NCBI GenBank assembly: GCA_947503115.1
Contig: CANNCS010000015.1
Span: 1 to 46,891 of the forward strand
DNA length: 46,891 nt
Direction: 5' to 3'
Origin: an uncultured Marivita sp.
GTDB lineage: Bacteria > Pseudomonadota > Alphaproteobacteria > Rhodobacterales > Rhodobacteraceae
This document shows positions 24,701 through 34,657 of the stretch, in pieces; the stretch's first letter is position 1, and each line of letters opens with the position of its first letter. The notes under the pieces were generated by a model. That model saw only the letters and a list, made by a program, of their open reading frames with translations, was not told where the DNA came from and made no database searches. The translations under genes and the position numbers were made by a program.

Positions 24701-25720
24701 ATGAAAAAAATTGCAATTCTTGGCGCGATGACCGTTGCCGGCCTTTCGGCTGGTGTCGCATCTGCTGCCACGCTTGACGATGTCAAAGCGCGCGGCAAGC
24801 TGAATTGTGGCGTGACAACTGGTCTCGTGGGCTTTGCAGCACCGAATGCAAACGGTGAATGGGAAGGCTTTGACGTGGGCGTATGCCGTGCCGTTGCTGC
24901 TGCCGTTCTTGGCGATCCGACTGCGGTTGAGTTCGTTCCGACAACAGGTAAGACCCGTTTCACGGCTCTCGCATCGGGTGAGATCGACCTGCTCGCGCGG
25001 AACACCACATGGACATTCTCGCGTGACGTCGACCTCGGCTTTGAATTTGTCGGGATCAACTACTACGACGGTCAGGGCTTCATGGTTCCCAAGGATCTGG
25101 GCGTTTCCTCTGCCAAAGAACTTGATGGCGCAACTGTCTGCATTCAGACAGGCACCACAACCGAGTTGAACCTCGCGGACTTCTTCCGTGCCAACAACAT
25201 CAGCTACGAGCCGGTTCCGATCGAAACCAACGCCGAAGCACAGCCGCTGTACCTCGAAGGCGCTTGCGATGTTTACACCACTGACGCGTCGGGCCTTGCC
25301 GCGACACGCGCAGCGTTCGAAAACCCGGGCGACCACGTCGTTCTGCCGGAAATCATCTCGAAAGAGCCGCTTGGTCCGCTTGTTCGTCACGGTGACAACC
25401 AGTGGGGTGACATCGCTCGCTGGACTCTGAATGCTCTTATCGCAGCAGAAGAACTGGGTGTTACTTCGGCCAACGTCGCCGAGATGGCTGCTTCGGCGGG
25501 CAACAACCCTGAAATCAACCGTCTGTTGGGCACAGAAGGCACGCTGGGCGAAATGCTCGGTCTGGACGCCGAATGGGCCAAGCGCGCGATCATGTCGGGC
25601 GGCAACTACGGTGAACTGTTTGAAAAGAACATCGGTGAGAACACACCGATCGGTCTGGCACGTGGCTTGAACGCACAGTGGACCGAAGGCGGCCTCCTCT
25701 ACAGCCCGCCCTTCCGCTAA
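24701..25720 (+). CDS. bztA: General/acidic L-amino-acid binding protein (AapJ/BztA)
   Basis: 339-aa periplasmic binding protein. The signal peptide ends GVASA before ATLDDVKARGKLNCGV. The long form with NTTWTFSRDVDLGFEFVGIN and an extended C-terminus NYGELFEKNIGENTPIGLAR is typical of AapJ/BztA, which bind glutamate, glutamine, aspartate and asparagine. AGGAAGAGG precedes the ATG at 24701. First gene of bztABCD. A strong terminator separates it from bztB, which would keep the binding protein in excess over the membrane parts. Confidence 0.93.
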   Translation: MKKIAILGAMTVAGLSAGVASAATLDDVKARGKLNCGVTTGLVGFAAPNANGEWEGFDVGVCRAVAAAVLGDPTAVEFVPTTGKTRFTALASGEIDLLARNTTWTFSRDVDLGFEFVGINYYDGQGFMVPKDLGVSSAKELDGATVCIQTGTTTELNLADFFRANNISYEPVPIETNAEAQPLYLEGACDVYTTDASGLAATRAAFENPGDHVVLPEIISKEPLGPLVRHGDNQWGDIARWTLNALIAAEELGVTSANVAEMAASAGNNPEINRLLGTEGTLGEMLGLDAEWAKRAIMSGGNYGELFEKNIGENTPIGLARGLNAQWTEGGLLYSPPFR

Positions 25721-25738
25721 GACACAGACTACGGAAAA

Positions 25739-25765
25739 GGGCGCGGATCACTCCGCGCCCTTTTT
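25739..25765 (+). terminator. Intercistronic terminator after bztA
   Basis: A 9-bp stem gggcgcgga/tccgcgccc, loop tcac, then five T. It sits 84 bp before bztB in the same direction, so partial read-through would grade expression within the operon. Confidence 0.85.
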
Positions 25766-25848
25766 AAATCAAACAATAAAGCCTTCGGATCAGGCACCAG
25801 AGCGCGAAAAGCGCCGCCAAGAGAATCCGGATAGTCAGGGATAAAACA

Positions 25849-27063
25849 ATGTCCACGATTTCAGACCCACCGTCGGGGTCGTTTCAGCTGTCGATGCTGA
25901 TCAACGACACGCGTTATCGGTCCTATACGTTTCAATTCATCGCACTAATCCTGCTCATTATAGCGTTTGCTTATCTGGGCTATAATCTGCTTTCCAACCT
26001 TCAGGCCGCCGGCTTGAACATCTCGTACCAATTCCTTGGGGAACCCGCCGGGTACGACATCAACCAAACACTTATCGAGTATACCAGCCAGTCGTCGCAT
26101 TGGCGCGCGTCCGTCGTTGGCGTGTTGAACACTCTTTTGGTGGCGTTCCTCGGCTGCATCATGGCAACCGTGATCGGCGTAGTGGTTGGGGTTCTCAGGC
26201 TCAGTAACAACTGGCTCGTGCGCCAACTCATGTCGATCTATGTCGAGATCTTCCGCAACGTCCCGGTACTGATCTGGATCCTCATCATCATGGCGGTCTT
26301 TATCGCCATCCTACCACAGCCTCGTGATTTCCGGGGAGAAGATGCAACGGCTTCGATGGTTCTGGGCTCTTTTGCGTTCACAGGTCGAGGGTTCTATTCT
26401 CCGGCGCCGGTCTTTGGTCCGGGATCGGGTGTTGTGATTGCGGTCTTCTTCGCGTCCATTGCCGGGATTTTTGCGTTCCGCAATTACGCGAAGAAAGCCC
26501 TTTTTGACCGTGGTCAGCTGATCCCGACACTGTGGCCGTCCGTCGCGATTCTCTTAATTCCGTCCATCCTTGCTTTTTATCTCATGGGACGGCCAATCAC
26601 TTTGGACTTGCCGTCGCTGAAAGGCTTCAACTTCCAAGGCGGCATCTTTATGCGCAACTCGCTGATTGCGCTTTGGTTTGCCCTGTCGATCTATACGGCC
26701 GCTTTCATCGCGGAAAACGTCCGCGCGGGTATCCTGGCCGTTAGCAAGGGCCAAACCGAAGCTGCCGCATCTCTTGGGCTGCGTCCGGGCCGGATCATGA
26801 ACCTCGTGGTGCTTCCGCAAGCGCTGCGCGTGATCATTCCGCCGCTGATCTCTCAGTACCTAAACCTGACCAAGAACTCGTCGCTGGCGATTGCGGTGGG
26901 CTACATGGACCTGACCGGCACTTTGGGGGGCATCACGCTCAACCAGACGGGGCGCGCGATTGAGGCGATCTTCCTGCTTATGTTGTTCTATCTCGCCATT
27001 TCGCTTGCGATCTCGGCGATCATGAACGTCTACAACAACGCCGTGAAGCTGAAGGAGCGCTGA
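25849..27063 (+). CDS. bztB: Amino-acid ABC transporter permease (AapQ/BztB)
   Basis: 404-aa inner-membrane protein with about eight TM segments, longer than standard HisQ-type permeases as expected for AapQ/BztB. EAA loop: GQTEAAASLGLRPGRIMNL, then LPQALRVIIPPLISQYLNLT. The large insertion between TM segments (DFRGEDATASMVLGSFAFTG and GPGSGVV) is family-typical. It pairs with BztC to form the heterodimeric channel. bztC follows 1 nt after. Confidence 0.93.
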   Translation: MSTISDPPSGSFQLSMLINDTRYRSYTFQFIALILLIIAFAYLGYNLLSNLQAAGLNISYQFLGEPAGYDINQTLIEYTSQSSHWRASVVGVLNTLLVAFLGCIMATVIGVVVGVLRLSNNWLVRQLMSIYVEIFRNVPVLIWILIIMAVFIAILPQPRDFRGEDATASMVLGSFAFTGRGFYSPAPVFGPGSGVVIAVFFASIAGIFAFRNYAKKALFDRGQLIPTLWPSVAILLIPSILAFYLMGRPITLDLPSLKGFNFQGGIFMRNSLIALWFALSIYTAAFIAENVRAGILAVSKGQTEAAASLGLRPGRIMNLVVLPQALRVIIPPLISQYLNLTKNSSLAIAVGYMDLTGTLGGITLNQTGRAIEAIFLLMLFYLAISLAISAIMNVYNNAVKLKER

Positions 27064-27064
27064 G

Positions 27065-28360
27065 ATGTCAGATACACATGCACAGACCGTTGCCTTCGTC
27101 CGCGACACAATGTTGCCCGAGCAACCGCCACCCGCTTCTGAAGCTGGGGTTATCAAGTGGATGCGCGAAAACCTGTTCAAGGGCTGGTTCAATTCGATCC
27201 TGACCCTGCTGTCGATCTACTTCATCTACAAAATTGTCAGCGGTGCGTACCCGTGGTTCGCAAACGGAATCTGGAACACCAGTTCACTTGCCGAGTGCCG
27301 CGAGATGTTAGATGGCATGACAGGCGCGTGTTTCTCGGTTTTGACCGAGCGCTGGAACCAGCTTTTGTTCGGGTTCAAATATCCGACCGAAGCCTACTGG
27401 CGCCCGACACTTGCGTTTGTCCTGTTGCTCGTTGCGATTGCGCCTGTCCTTTATCCAAAGGCACCGCGCAAGTTGCTGGTCTTTACGGCAATCTATCCGT
27501 TTCTTGCCTTCTGGCTCATCTGGGGTGGCACATTGCTGACACCGCTGTTGGTAATGGTAGGGCTGATCGCTGGCTATTTCGCGTTTAAACAGTTTGAACG
27601 TCAAAGCTTTTCGATGGGCATGCTCGCAGGTCTTGTCGCGACTGTGGTCGTGATTTGGGCGGGTGGCATCTTCCCGGCATCCATGCCTGACTTATTGGCA
27701 CTGCAAGCGATCCCTTCGCGTGATCTTGGGGGCTTCATGCTCAACATGATCCTCGGGACAGTTTGTGTGTCGCTGTCGCTTCCGTTGGGCATCTTGCTGG
27801 CTCTGGGGCGTCAGTCGTCCATGCCAATCATCAAGTGGATTTGTGTGGTCTTCATTGAGTTTATTCGGGGCGTTCCGCTGATCACTTTGCTCTTCGTGGC
27901 GAACGTGGTTCTCGCGTATTTCTTCCCGCCGGGGTCCAACATCGATCTTGTCCTGCGTGTGATCATCATGATCACCATGTTCTCATCGGCCTATATCGCC
28001 GAGGTGATCCGGGGTGGTCTGGCAGCGCTTCCGCGTGGCCAATACGAAGCGGGCGACTCTCTTGGGTTGGATTATGCACAGTCGATGCGGTTCATCATTC
28101 TTCCGCAGGCATTAAAGATCTCGATCCCCGGGATCGTGAATGTGGCGGTGGGGCTGTTCAAGGATACGACGCTCGTGTCGGTCATTTCGATGTTCGATCT
28201 CGTGGGTATGATCCGCGGACCAATCCTCGCCTCGACTGAATGGAACGGCGTTTATTGGGAACTCTGGGGCTTTGCGGTCTTCGTGTTCTTCATCGTCTGC
28301 TTCAGCATCTCGAAGTATTCACAGTGGCTCGAGCGCCAACTCGCCACCGATCACCGATAA
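27065..28360 (+). CDS. bztC: Amino-acid ABC transporter permease (AapM/BztC)
   Basis: 431-aa permease, second half of the channel. A soluble N-terminus precedes about eight TM segments. EAA loop: GQYEAGDSLGLDYAQSMRFI, LPQALKISIPGIVNVAVG. The periplasmic loop SLAECREMLDGMTGACFSVL contains two cysteines that may form a disulfide. Start directly after the bztB stop (TGAGATG). Confidence 0.93.
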   Translation: MSDTHAQTVAFVRDTMLPEQPPPASEAGVIKWMRENLFKGWFNSILTLLSIYFIYKIVSGAYPWFANGIWNTSSLAECREMLDGMTGACFSVLTERWNQLLFGFKYPTEAYWRPTLAFVLLLVAIAPVLYPKAPRKLLVFTAIYPFLAFWLIWGGTLLTPLLVMVGLIAGYFAFKQFERQSFSMGMLAGLVATVVVIWAGGIFPASMPDLLALQAIPSRDLGGFMLNMILGTVCVSLSLPLGILLALGRQSSMPIIKWICVVFIEFIRGVPLITLLFVANVVLAYFFPPGSNIDLVLRVIIMITMFSSAYIAEVIRGGLAALPRGQYEAGDSLGLDYAQSMRFIILPQALKISIPGIVNVAVGLFKDTTLVSVISMFDLVGMIRGPILASTEWNGVYWELWGFAVFVFFIVCFSISKYSQWLERQLATDHR

Positions 28361-28407
28361 TGCCCTCAGACGCGAAAGCGGTAGGGTAAGATACAGGAGG
28401 CCAAGCA

Positions 28408-29181
28408 ATGGCTGAAACTGCAAATGCACCGATGGCTGTCTCTGACGAGGTGGCAATCCAAATCCAGAACATGAACAAGTGGTATGGTTCATTTCACGTC
28501 CTGCGTGACATTGATCTGACGGTCTACCGAGGCGAACGTATCGTCATCGCCGGACCGTCTGGATCGGGCAAGTCGACGCTCATCCGCTGCATCAACGCAC
28601 TGGAAGAGCACCAGAAGGGCTCGATTACTGTCGATGGCACCTTACTGTCCTCGGACATCAAGAACGTCGACACGATCCGGTCCGAGGTTGGAATGGTGTT
28701 CCAGCACTTCAACCTGTTCCCGCATCTGACCATTCTGGAAAACTGCACGCTGGCCCCGATTTGGGTGCGTAAGATCCCCAAGCGTGAGGCCGAAGAGACA
28801 GCGATGCACTTCCTCGAGAAGGTCAAGATCCCCGAGCAAGCCAATAAATACCCCGGCCAGCTTTCGGGTGGTCAGCAGCAGCGTGTGGCGATTGCCCGTT
28901 CGCTCTGTATGCGGCCGCGCATCATGCTCTTCGATGAACCCACCTCGGCGCTTGATCCCGAGATGATCAAAGAAGTTTTGGATACGATGGTGGAACTGGC
29001 GGAAGAGGGCATGACCATGCTTTGCGTGACCCACGAGATGGGCTTTGCCCGTCAGGTGGCGAACCGTGTGATCTTTATGGATGCAGGTCAGATCGTGGAA
29101 CAGAACGAGCCCGAAGAGTTCTTCAATAATCCGCAGAACGAACGGACAAAGCTTTTCCTAAGCCAGATCCTCGGACACTAA
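28408..29181 (+). CDS. bztD: Amino-acid ABC transporter ATP-binding protein (AapP/BztD)
   Basis: 257-aa ATPase. Walker [10 protein letters not shown] (49-57), Q-loop [11 protein letters not shown], signature [15 protein letters not shown], Walker [15 protein letters not shown], switch [16 protein letters not shown] precedes the ATG. It energises uptake of acidic amino acids and their amides and closes the bztABCD operon, ended by a terminator. Confidence 0.94.
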   Translation: MAETANAPMAVSDEVAIQIQNMNKWYGSFHVLRDIDLTVYRGERIVIAGPSGSGKSTLIRCINALEEHQKGSITVDGTLLSSDIKNVDTIRSEVGMVFQHFNLFPHLTILENCTLAPIWVRKIPKREAEETAMHFLEKVKIPEQANKYPGQLSGGQQQRVAIARSLCMRPRIMLFDEPTSALDPEMIKEVLDTMVELAEEGMTMLCVTHEMGFARQVANRVIFMDAGQIVEQNEPEEFFNNPQNERTKLFLSQILGH

Positions 29182-29200
29182 GTTCTAATCGAAATCAAAG

Positions 29201-29232
29201 AAAAACGCCCTGGATCGTCCGGGGCGTTTTTT
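29201..29232. terminator. Bidirectional terminator between bztD and sixA
   Basis: A 9-bp stem (cgccctgga/tccggggcg, one G-U) with loop tcg, flanked by five A and six or more T. It serves both convergent genes. Confidence 0.88.
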
Positions 29233-29253
29233 GTTGGGTACGATCAGTAGGTG

Positions 29254-29769
29254 TCAGTTGATCTTCCCGGCGGCAATGACCTCGCGCGGGACAGCAAAGC
29301 CTTCGCAATAGCCCGTGCCTTCAAGCAGGTCATCCCACGCGTCGATGTCAAACCTGATCAGGCTGGTTGCGCAGGTGGGGTAGTCGGGAAAACGCGGATG
29401 GTCGGGCCAATCCTTGACAAGATGATGGGCACATTCTGAGATGCCGTGATTGTGCCCCAACATCAAAACAGTATCGCCCGTAGCGCTGCGCAAAATTTCG
29501 ACCATCGTTTCTGCTTCGGCAAGGTAGAGTGCGCGTTCGAACCGTGTGGGCACCTGCGGTAAAGACAGAAGTTCTAGCGTCTGGCGCGTCCGTGTTGCCG
29601 AAGAGCAAAGCACGTCGTCAGGCAGCCAGCCGCGTGCACTAAGCCAGCGGCCCATCGCCGGAGCGCTATCCATACCGCGCGCGTTAAGAGGTCTGCTATG
29701 ATCGTCGCCCGAAGCCGACCAATCCGATTTGGCATGACGCATGAGGATCAGTCGTTTCACGTGTGCCAT
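29254..29769 (-). CDS. sixA: Phosphohistidine phosphatase SixA
   Basis: 171 aa, histidine phosphatase superfamily. The catalytic RHG-like motif is LILMRHAKSDW, with downstream SSATRTRQTLE and the second histidine in VLMLGHNHGISE. It removes phosphate from HPt-type proteins. The start at 29769 (MAHVKRLILMRH) has AGGAAAGG upstream; a longer frame would overlap the preceding gene. Confidence 0.9.
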   Translation of the reverse strand: MAHVKRLILMRHAKSDWSASGDDHSRPLNARGMDSAPAMGRWLSARGWLPDDVLCSSATRTRQTLELLSLPQVPTRFERALYLAEAETMVEILRSATGDTVLMLGHNHGISECAHHLVKDWPDHPRFPDYPTCATSLIRFDIDAWDDLLEGTGYCEGFAVPREVIAAGKIN

Positions 29770-29788
29770 GCCTTTCCTAGCGTGCGCG

Positions 29789-30442
29789 TCACTCTCCCAA
29801 AAATGCGCGCATGTGGAAAGCAGATTGTTCCGCAAGACGTCCGAACTTTTTAGAGATCGGGCACGCACGCCGGACAAGGCAGCCATCCCGGCACTCCGCC
29901 CCTTCAGACGACTGGATGTGCGCCATACATGCGGGCACATCGTACTCCTGCTCGGGTGCTAGCGCGCCCACGGGACACGCAGTCTCGCAAGGAGGTGTGT
30001 CACAGGTCAGGCATGGGCTATCTTTACGCGATGGCAGGTCCAGCCGTTCGCTCAGCGCAAGCGCGGCACGGAAGCTGATAAAAAGACCCGCGGTACGGTT
30101 AACCAGCAATCCTACAGGCGAAGACCAATTCGCCTCGCTGCGGTGCGCCCACGAGATAAAGGGCGCATATGGAGGGCCATCGTAGGGAAACACGCCGATT
30201 CCGTTTAATGGCTCTGCAAGCGCCGCAGTCACCCGCTTAGACCACCGGTCCAACGCATGTGGCAGACCATCCAGATACTCGGGTGAAGCGGTGAATACAG
30301 TCCAGAAATGCGGCTCATCCGGGCCAAGCAAAACCAACGTTTGCGTGTTGGAAGGGGCCAGATCCTCGGCCGTCGGGTGAAACGCGCCACGCACCGCCAG
30401 ACCAAGCTTGCGGGCTAACGCGTCAAGCTCGTCGAGTGTCAC
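29789..30442 (-). CDS. Ferredoxin-like 4Fe-4S protein
   Basis: 217 aa. A cysteine cluster [18 protein letters not shown] supplies a 4Fe-4S site, followed by ACMAHI and [14 protein letters not shown], which may supply more ligands. The arrangement resembles the C-terminal part of QueG-type reductases, but the N-terminal region differs and the protein lacks a cobalamin domain. The GTG start at 30442 overlaps the argB stop as GTGA, which is why it is preferred over an in-frame ATG inside argB. The electron partner is unknown. Confidence 0.75.
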   Translation of the reverse strand: MTLDELDALARKLGLAVRGAFHPTAEDLAPSNTQTLVLLGPDEPHFWTVFTASPEYLDGLPHALDRWSKRVTAALAEPLNGIGVFPYDGPPYAPFISWAHRSEANWSSPVGLLVNRTAGLFISFRAALALSERLDLPSRKDSPCLTCDTPPCETACPVGALAPEQEYDVPACMAHIQSSEGAECRDGCLVRRACPISKKFGRLAEQSAFHMRAFLGE

Positions 30443-31308
30443 CGCGCCGGACGGATCAATGAACCGGCACCATGTTCGGTAAACAATTCCAGCAAGCACG
30501 CATTGGGAACACGCCCGTCAAGGATGACCACTGCCCGGACACCGTCTTCGATGGCCTTCAGCGCTGTCTCGGTCTTTGGAATCATTCCGCCTGCGATGGT
30601 GCCGTCGTCGATCATGGCGTTGACCTCTTCCGGTGTCATTGCGGTCACGACGCTGCCGCTGGCGTCTTTCACACCACTGACATCGGTCAAGAGCAGCAGC
30701 CGGTCTGCCTTCAAGGCCCCGGCAATCGCACCTGCTGCGGTGTCGCCGTTTACGTTGAACGTCTCGTTGGGTTGCATACCGGTTGCGACAGGCGCAACCA
30801 CCGGAATGATTCCGGCCTTGAACAGATCTCGTAAAACCTGTGGGTTCATCTCGACCGGGCGGCCGACAAAGCCTAATTCTGGATCATCGGCCTCGCAAAC
30901 CATAAGGTCGTCATCTTTGCCCGAGAGACCAACCGCGCGCCCGCCTTCATCCATGATCGCCTGCACGATCCGCTTGTTCACAAGCCCGGTTAGGACCATT
31001 TCAACCACTTCGACAGTGGCCTTGTCAGTCACACGCTTGCCGCGCACGAATTCTGACTTGATGCCCAGCTTGGTCAGCATGTCGTTGATCATCGGACCGC
31101 CGCCATGCACCACCACCGGGTTGATCCCGACCTGTCGCATCAGAACGATGTCGCGCGCGAATTCAGCCATCGCGTCATCATCGCCCATGGCGTTGCCACC
31201 GAACTTAACCACTACGACGGACCCCGCATAGCGTTGCATGAAGGGCAGGGCTTCAGAGAGAGTGCGGGCGGTTGCGATCCAGTCGTGGTTCATATCTCGG
31301 GATTTCAT
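30439..31308 (-). CDS. argB: Acetylglutamate kinase
   Basis: 289 aa, phosphorylates N-acetylglutamate in arginine synthesis. Amino-acid kinase motifs: [41 protein letters not shown] and [12 protein letters not shown]. The N-terminal helix ([20 protein letters not shown]) is that of the arginine-inhibited hexameric form, so feedback inhibition is likely. A second ATG at 31293 is an alternative start. Confidence 0.95.
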   Translation of the reverse strand: MKSRDMNHDWIATARTLSEALPFMQRYAGSVVVVKFGGNAMGDDDAMAEFARDIVLMRQVGINPVVVHGGGPMINDMLTKLGIKSEFVRGKRVTDKATVEVVEMVLTGLVNKRIVQAIMDEGGRAVGLSGKDDDLMVCEADDPELGFVGRPVEMNPQVLRDLFKAGIIPVVAPVATGMQPNETFNVNGDTAAGAIAGALKADRLLLLTDVSGVKDASGSVVTAMTPEEVNAMIDDGTIAGGMIPKTETALKAIEDGVRAVVILDGRVPNACLLELFTEHGAGSLIRPAR

Positions 31309-31392
31309 GTCTGTTCTCGATCCAAACCGGACGTCCGCCCGGCGCTCACCTTGTGTGCGTCATGGCTTCCCCAGAGGCAAGCCGTTTTGCGC

Positions 31393-32043
31393 TTAGCCGA
31401 TCCCGGCGATGATGCTGCGCAGGGTGGCAATGCCATCGCCCTTGTCGCTGCTTGTCAGGACCAACTCAGGATAGGCCGCAGGGTGCTTGGCAAGCTTTTC
31501 GCGCACCTTTGCGAGCAACCCGTCGTATTGCGTCGGTTTGATCTTGTCTGCCTTAGTCAGAACGACCTGAAAGGCGACGGCGCTCTTGTCGAGAAGCGTC
31601 ATGATCTCTTCGTCGACCGGCTTGATCCCATGACGGCTGTCTACCAATACAAACGCACGGCGCAGACTGGCCCGCCCGGACAAATATTGCTTAAGCAGAG
31701 CTTGCCATTTCTCAACGACATTTACCGGGGCATTGGCGTAGCCATACCCCGGAAGGTCGACAAGGTACCGTTCATCACCCAGCGTGAAATAGTTGATTTC
31801 TTGCGTGCGCCCTGGTGTGTTCGACGCGCGGGCCAAGGCCTTGCGCCCGGTGATCGCGTTGATCAGTGACGATTTCCCAACATTCGAACGCCCGGCAAAG
31901 CAAACCTCGATGCGGTCATCCGCAGGCAGGCCAGACATTGCCACGACACCTTTGAGGAAATCGACCTCGCCCGCGAAAAGCTTGCGCCCGGTTTCACGGC
32001 TGATCTCTTCCGGCTCTTCTGCCAGAGGGAAAGGAAGCTTCAT
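31393..32043 (-). CDS. engB: Ribosome biogenesis GTPase EngB/YihA
   Basis: 216 aa. G1 GRSNVGKS (51-58), G3 DLPGYG (96-101), G4 TKAD (163-166), and the switch region ASNTPGRTQEINYF. It functions in large-subunit assembly. Start at 32043 (MKLPFPLAEE) lies 1 nt after the MOSC stop, fitting a coupled operon yidC-MOSC-engB. Confidence 0.94.
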   Translation of the reverse strand: MKLPFPLAEEPEEISRETGRKLFAGEVDFLKGVVAMSGLPADDRIEVCFAGRSNVGKSSLINAITGRKALARASNTPGRTQEINYFTLGDERYLVDLPGYGYANAPVNVVEKWQALLKQYLSGRASLRRAFVLVDSRHGIKPVDEEIMTLLDKSAVAFQVVLTKADKIKPTQYDGLLAKVREKLAKHPAAYPELVLTSSDKGDGIATLRSIIAGIG

Positions 32044-32044
32044 T

Positions 32045-32788
32045 TCAGACACGTACCACCTCGTCGCCACAACGTATCACACCACCGCGGATCACTTCGG
32101 CCCGAACCGAAAAATCTTGATGGCCCCAACTGTCCAACGCGCCAAGCACATCCGCATCGCGTTTGCCAGTGTCAGGATTGCTATGGGTGGACATACACCG
32201 AGTGGTGCGTTCCCGCACGCGCAACACGATTTCGCCCACCCGCACTTCGCGATCATCCCAATCGAATTCCTCCCAAGGGGCAAGGCCATCGATCCAGATG
32301 TTTCCACGCCAGCGCAGCGTCGACAAAGGCCGTCCGACACGTTGCTCAACCGCGCGATGCGAAGCATGGTTGCAAAGCGTGATGCTTGGGAAATCGCTAT
32401 CAGTAAACGCCTCAGCTTGTGCTTTGATCAGTCGCGTAGGCTGTAGCGTGTCAGCGGGGACAAGCGCCTGCACCCAGTTCAAGAACGCGCTGCTGTCCAC
32501 ATCGGGCTGAAAGGTCAGGTCAGGCGCATCTGGATGGCGTAGCGTGATTTCTCTGGTTGTTTCATCGAAACGCGCGCTGATAGCCATGAGGCTGGGCAGT
32601 TTGGCGACCCGACAGAAATGGCCACAACTGACCCATTCTGTACCATCAGCTTTCGACCGTTCGTGCGCCACAGCCCACAGCCGGTCAAAAGGGATCGTTC
32701 CACCCGCGTCAACGGTCACCGAGTCCAGATGTTCCCGACCATGGCTTTTGATCGGATGCCTCCAGATCTCGGTGACAGTCGCGGTCAT
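32045..32788 (-). CDS. MOSC domain protein
   Basis: 247 aa. An N-terminal beta-barrel-like part (VTEIWRHPIKSHGREHLDSV, IPFDRLWAVAHE) precedes the MOSC domain with WRGNIWIDGLAPWEEFDWDD and CMSTHSNPDTGKRD. The conserved Cys in TRCMSTHSNP is the likely sulfur or molybdenum ligand site. MOSC proteins are linked to molybdenum cofactor sulfuration or reduction of N-hydroxylated compounds. ATGA overlap with yidC. Confidence 0.88.
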   Translation of the reverse strand: MTATVTEIWRHPIKSHGREHLDSVTVDAGGTIPFDRLWAVAHERSKADGTEWVSCGHFCRVAKLPSLMAISARFDETTREITLRHPDAPDLTFQPDVDSSAFLNWVQALVPADTLQPTRLIKAQAEAFTDSDFPSITLCNHASHRAVEQRVGRPLSTLRWRGNIWIDGLAPWEEFDWDDREVRVGEIVLRVRERTTRCMSTHSNPDTGKRDADVLGALDSWGHQDFSVRAEVIRGGVIRCGDEVVRV

Positions 32789-34599
32789 TTTTCGCCCGAT
32801 TTAGGGCTGCGCTTAACGCTGGATTTGATGTTTCCGAACACGTCCGGCTTATATCCCTGAGAGCGCATGATCAGGTATTGCTGGGTAAATGTGATCGTGT
32901 TGTTGGCGATCCAGTAGACTACAAGTCCGCTGGCGAAGCCGCCCAGCATGAACATGAACACCCATGGCATCCAGGCAAAGATCATTGCCTGAGTCGCGTC
33001 TGTGGGCGCCGGGTTGAGCTTTTGCTGCAACCACATCGAGATACCCAACAGAAGTGGCAGAATGCCGATAAGCACCAATGCCAGCAGCGATCCGGGTGTC
33101 GGTGCCCCCCAAGGCAGCAAGCCGAAAAGGTTCATAATCGAGGTCGGGTCGGGTGCAGACAAATCCTGAAACGGACCCAGCCAGGGGGCGTGGCGCAGTT
33201 CAAGCGTGACAAAGATCACCTTGTAGAGCGAGAAGAAGATTGGGATCTGAAGAAGGATCGGCAGGCAGCCCGAAGCGGGGTTCACCTTTTCCTTCTTGTA
33301 AAGCTCCATCATCTCTTGCTGAAGCTTCTGACGGTCGTCGCCTGCACGTTCCTTGATCTTCTCCATCTCGGGCTGAAGCTCTTTCATCTTCGCCATCGAC
33401 ACGTAGGATTTATAAGCAAGCGGAAACAGCATGGCTTTGATGATCAGCGTCAGACCAATGATCGCCCAACCCATATTGCCGATCAATGCGTTCAGGTGGT
33501 GTAGCAGCCAGAAGATCGGCTTTGTCAGGAAGAAGAACCAACCCCAGTCGATCGCGTCAATGAAACGGTCCACGCCGGATTCCTGATACTCTCGGATCGT
33601 TTCCCATTCCTTGGCACCTGCAAACAGCTGTGTCGACACTTCGCGCGTTTCGCCAGGGGCGATGGTAAGGGTCGGCTGCACGGCCTCGGTCTGGTAGATG
33701 TTGCTGGCATCGCTGTACTTCGCGACCTGCCGGAATGCGGTGCCGTTTTCTGGGATGATCGTGGTCATCCAGTAGTGGTCGGTAAACCCAATCCATCCGT
33801 TTTCGGCGACCTGAGTAACCTCTGCGCGTGCGCCCTCTGCGGGATCAACGGCGAAATCGCTCATATCGGAATAGTCGATCTCGGCCAAAGTGCCGTCCGC
33901 CATCGAGACAACACCTTCATGGAGAATGAAGAAATTCTTGAGGTCAGCCGGTTCCCCATGGCGTGCGATCAGACCGTAAGGCGCCATTGTCACGGCATCG
34001 GAACTGGCGTTTTGAACCGATTGAGTCACCGTGAACATGAAGTCATCGTCGATTTCGATGATGCGTCGGAATACGGTCCCGTTGGGGCTGTCCCAACGAA
34101 GTGTGACGGGGCTGTCCGCTGTCAGTGTTTCGCCAGTTTCGACCATCCAGTTGGTCGTGACCGTGGGCACATCGTCGAGCGTCAACGCGCCGCCGGGTGC
34201 CCAGCCGAACAGTGCATAATAGGGGCTTTCGGAGCCAACGGGGTTCAGCAAATGAACAACGTCCGCGTCTTGGCCAAGGCTTACGCGGTAGTTTTTGAGC
34301 GACAGATCGTCTATGCGCCCGCCGACAAGCGAGATCGATCCGACAACGCGATCGGTTTCGATTTGTACGCGCGGCGCGTCTTCAACCACAGTGGGGCCAG
34401 TCTGCGTGATGGCCGCAGTGCTGCCCGGCGCTGCGTCCGGAGTGGCGGCAATCGTTGGCGATGCGCTTTCCGATGCCGTCGGTACAGCGGCTTCCGGGCC
34501 AACTGTCGGTTCGGGTGGCGGAAACAAAACAAACCATACCAGAATGACCGCAAAGCTCAGCGCAGTTGCGACTAAAAGGTTCTTGTTCTGATCGTCCAT
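32785..34599 (-). CDS. yidC: Membrane protein insertase YidC
   Basis: 604 aa, Gram-negative YidC/Oxa1. An N-terminal TM (LVATALSFAVILVWFVLFPP), a proline/alanine/serine-rich linker, a large periplasmic beta domain, then the conserved insertase core with PLAYKSYVSMAKMKELQPEM, ERAGDDRQKLQQEMMELYKK and NPASGCLPILLQIPIFFSLY. It inserts inner-membrane proteins with or without Sec. The usual rpmH-rnpA-yidD neighbours are not upstream here; a GGDEF/EAL gene is. Confidence 0.95.
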   Translation of the reverse strand: MDDQNKNLLVATALSFAVILVWFVLFPPPEPTVGPEAAVPTASESASPTIAATPDAAPGSTAAITQTGPTVVEDAPRVQIETDRVVGSISLVGGRIDDLSLKNYRVSLGQDADVVHLLNPVGSESPYYALFGWAPGGALTLDDVPTVTTNWMVETGETLTADSPVTLRWDSPNGTVFRRIIEIDDDFMFTVTQSVQNASSDAVTMAPYGLIARHGEPADLKNFFILHEGVVSMADGTLAEIDYSDMSDFAVDPAEGARAEVTQVAENGWIGFTDHYWMTTIIPENGTAFRQVAKYSDASNIYQTEAVQPTLTIAPGETREVSTQLFAGAKEWETIREYQESGVDRFIDAIDWGWFFFLTKPIFWLLHHLNALIGNMGWAIIGLTLIIKAMLFPLAYKSYVSMAKMKELQPEMEKIKERAGDDRQKLQQEMMELYKKEKVNPASGCLPILLQIPIFFSLYKVIFVTLELRHAPWLGPFQDLSAPDPTSIMNLFGLLPWGAPTPGSLLALVLIGILPLLLGISMWLQQKLNPAPTDATQAMIFAWMPWVFMFMLGGFASGLVVYWIANNTITFTQQYLIMRSQGYKPDVFGNIKSSVKRSPKSGEK

Positions 34600-34642
34600 A
34601 GGGGGCCGCCGCCTGTGGTTTTTGGATTATCGCTGCGTTCAA

Positions 34643-34657
34643 CAGGCACTGTGCCTG
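34643..34657. promoter_or_regulatory. Short inverted repeat upstream of yidC
   Basis: caggcac-t-gtgcctg, 7-bp perfect arms, in the 146-bp gap between the yidC start and the end of the upstream GGDEF/EAL gene. There is no T-run, so an operator or mRNA hairpin is as likely as a terminator. Confidence 0.3.
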
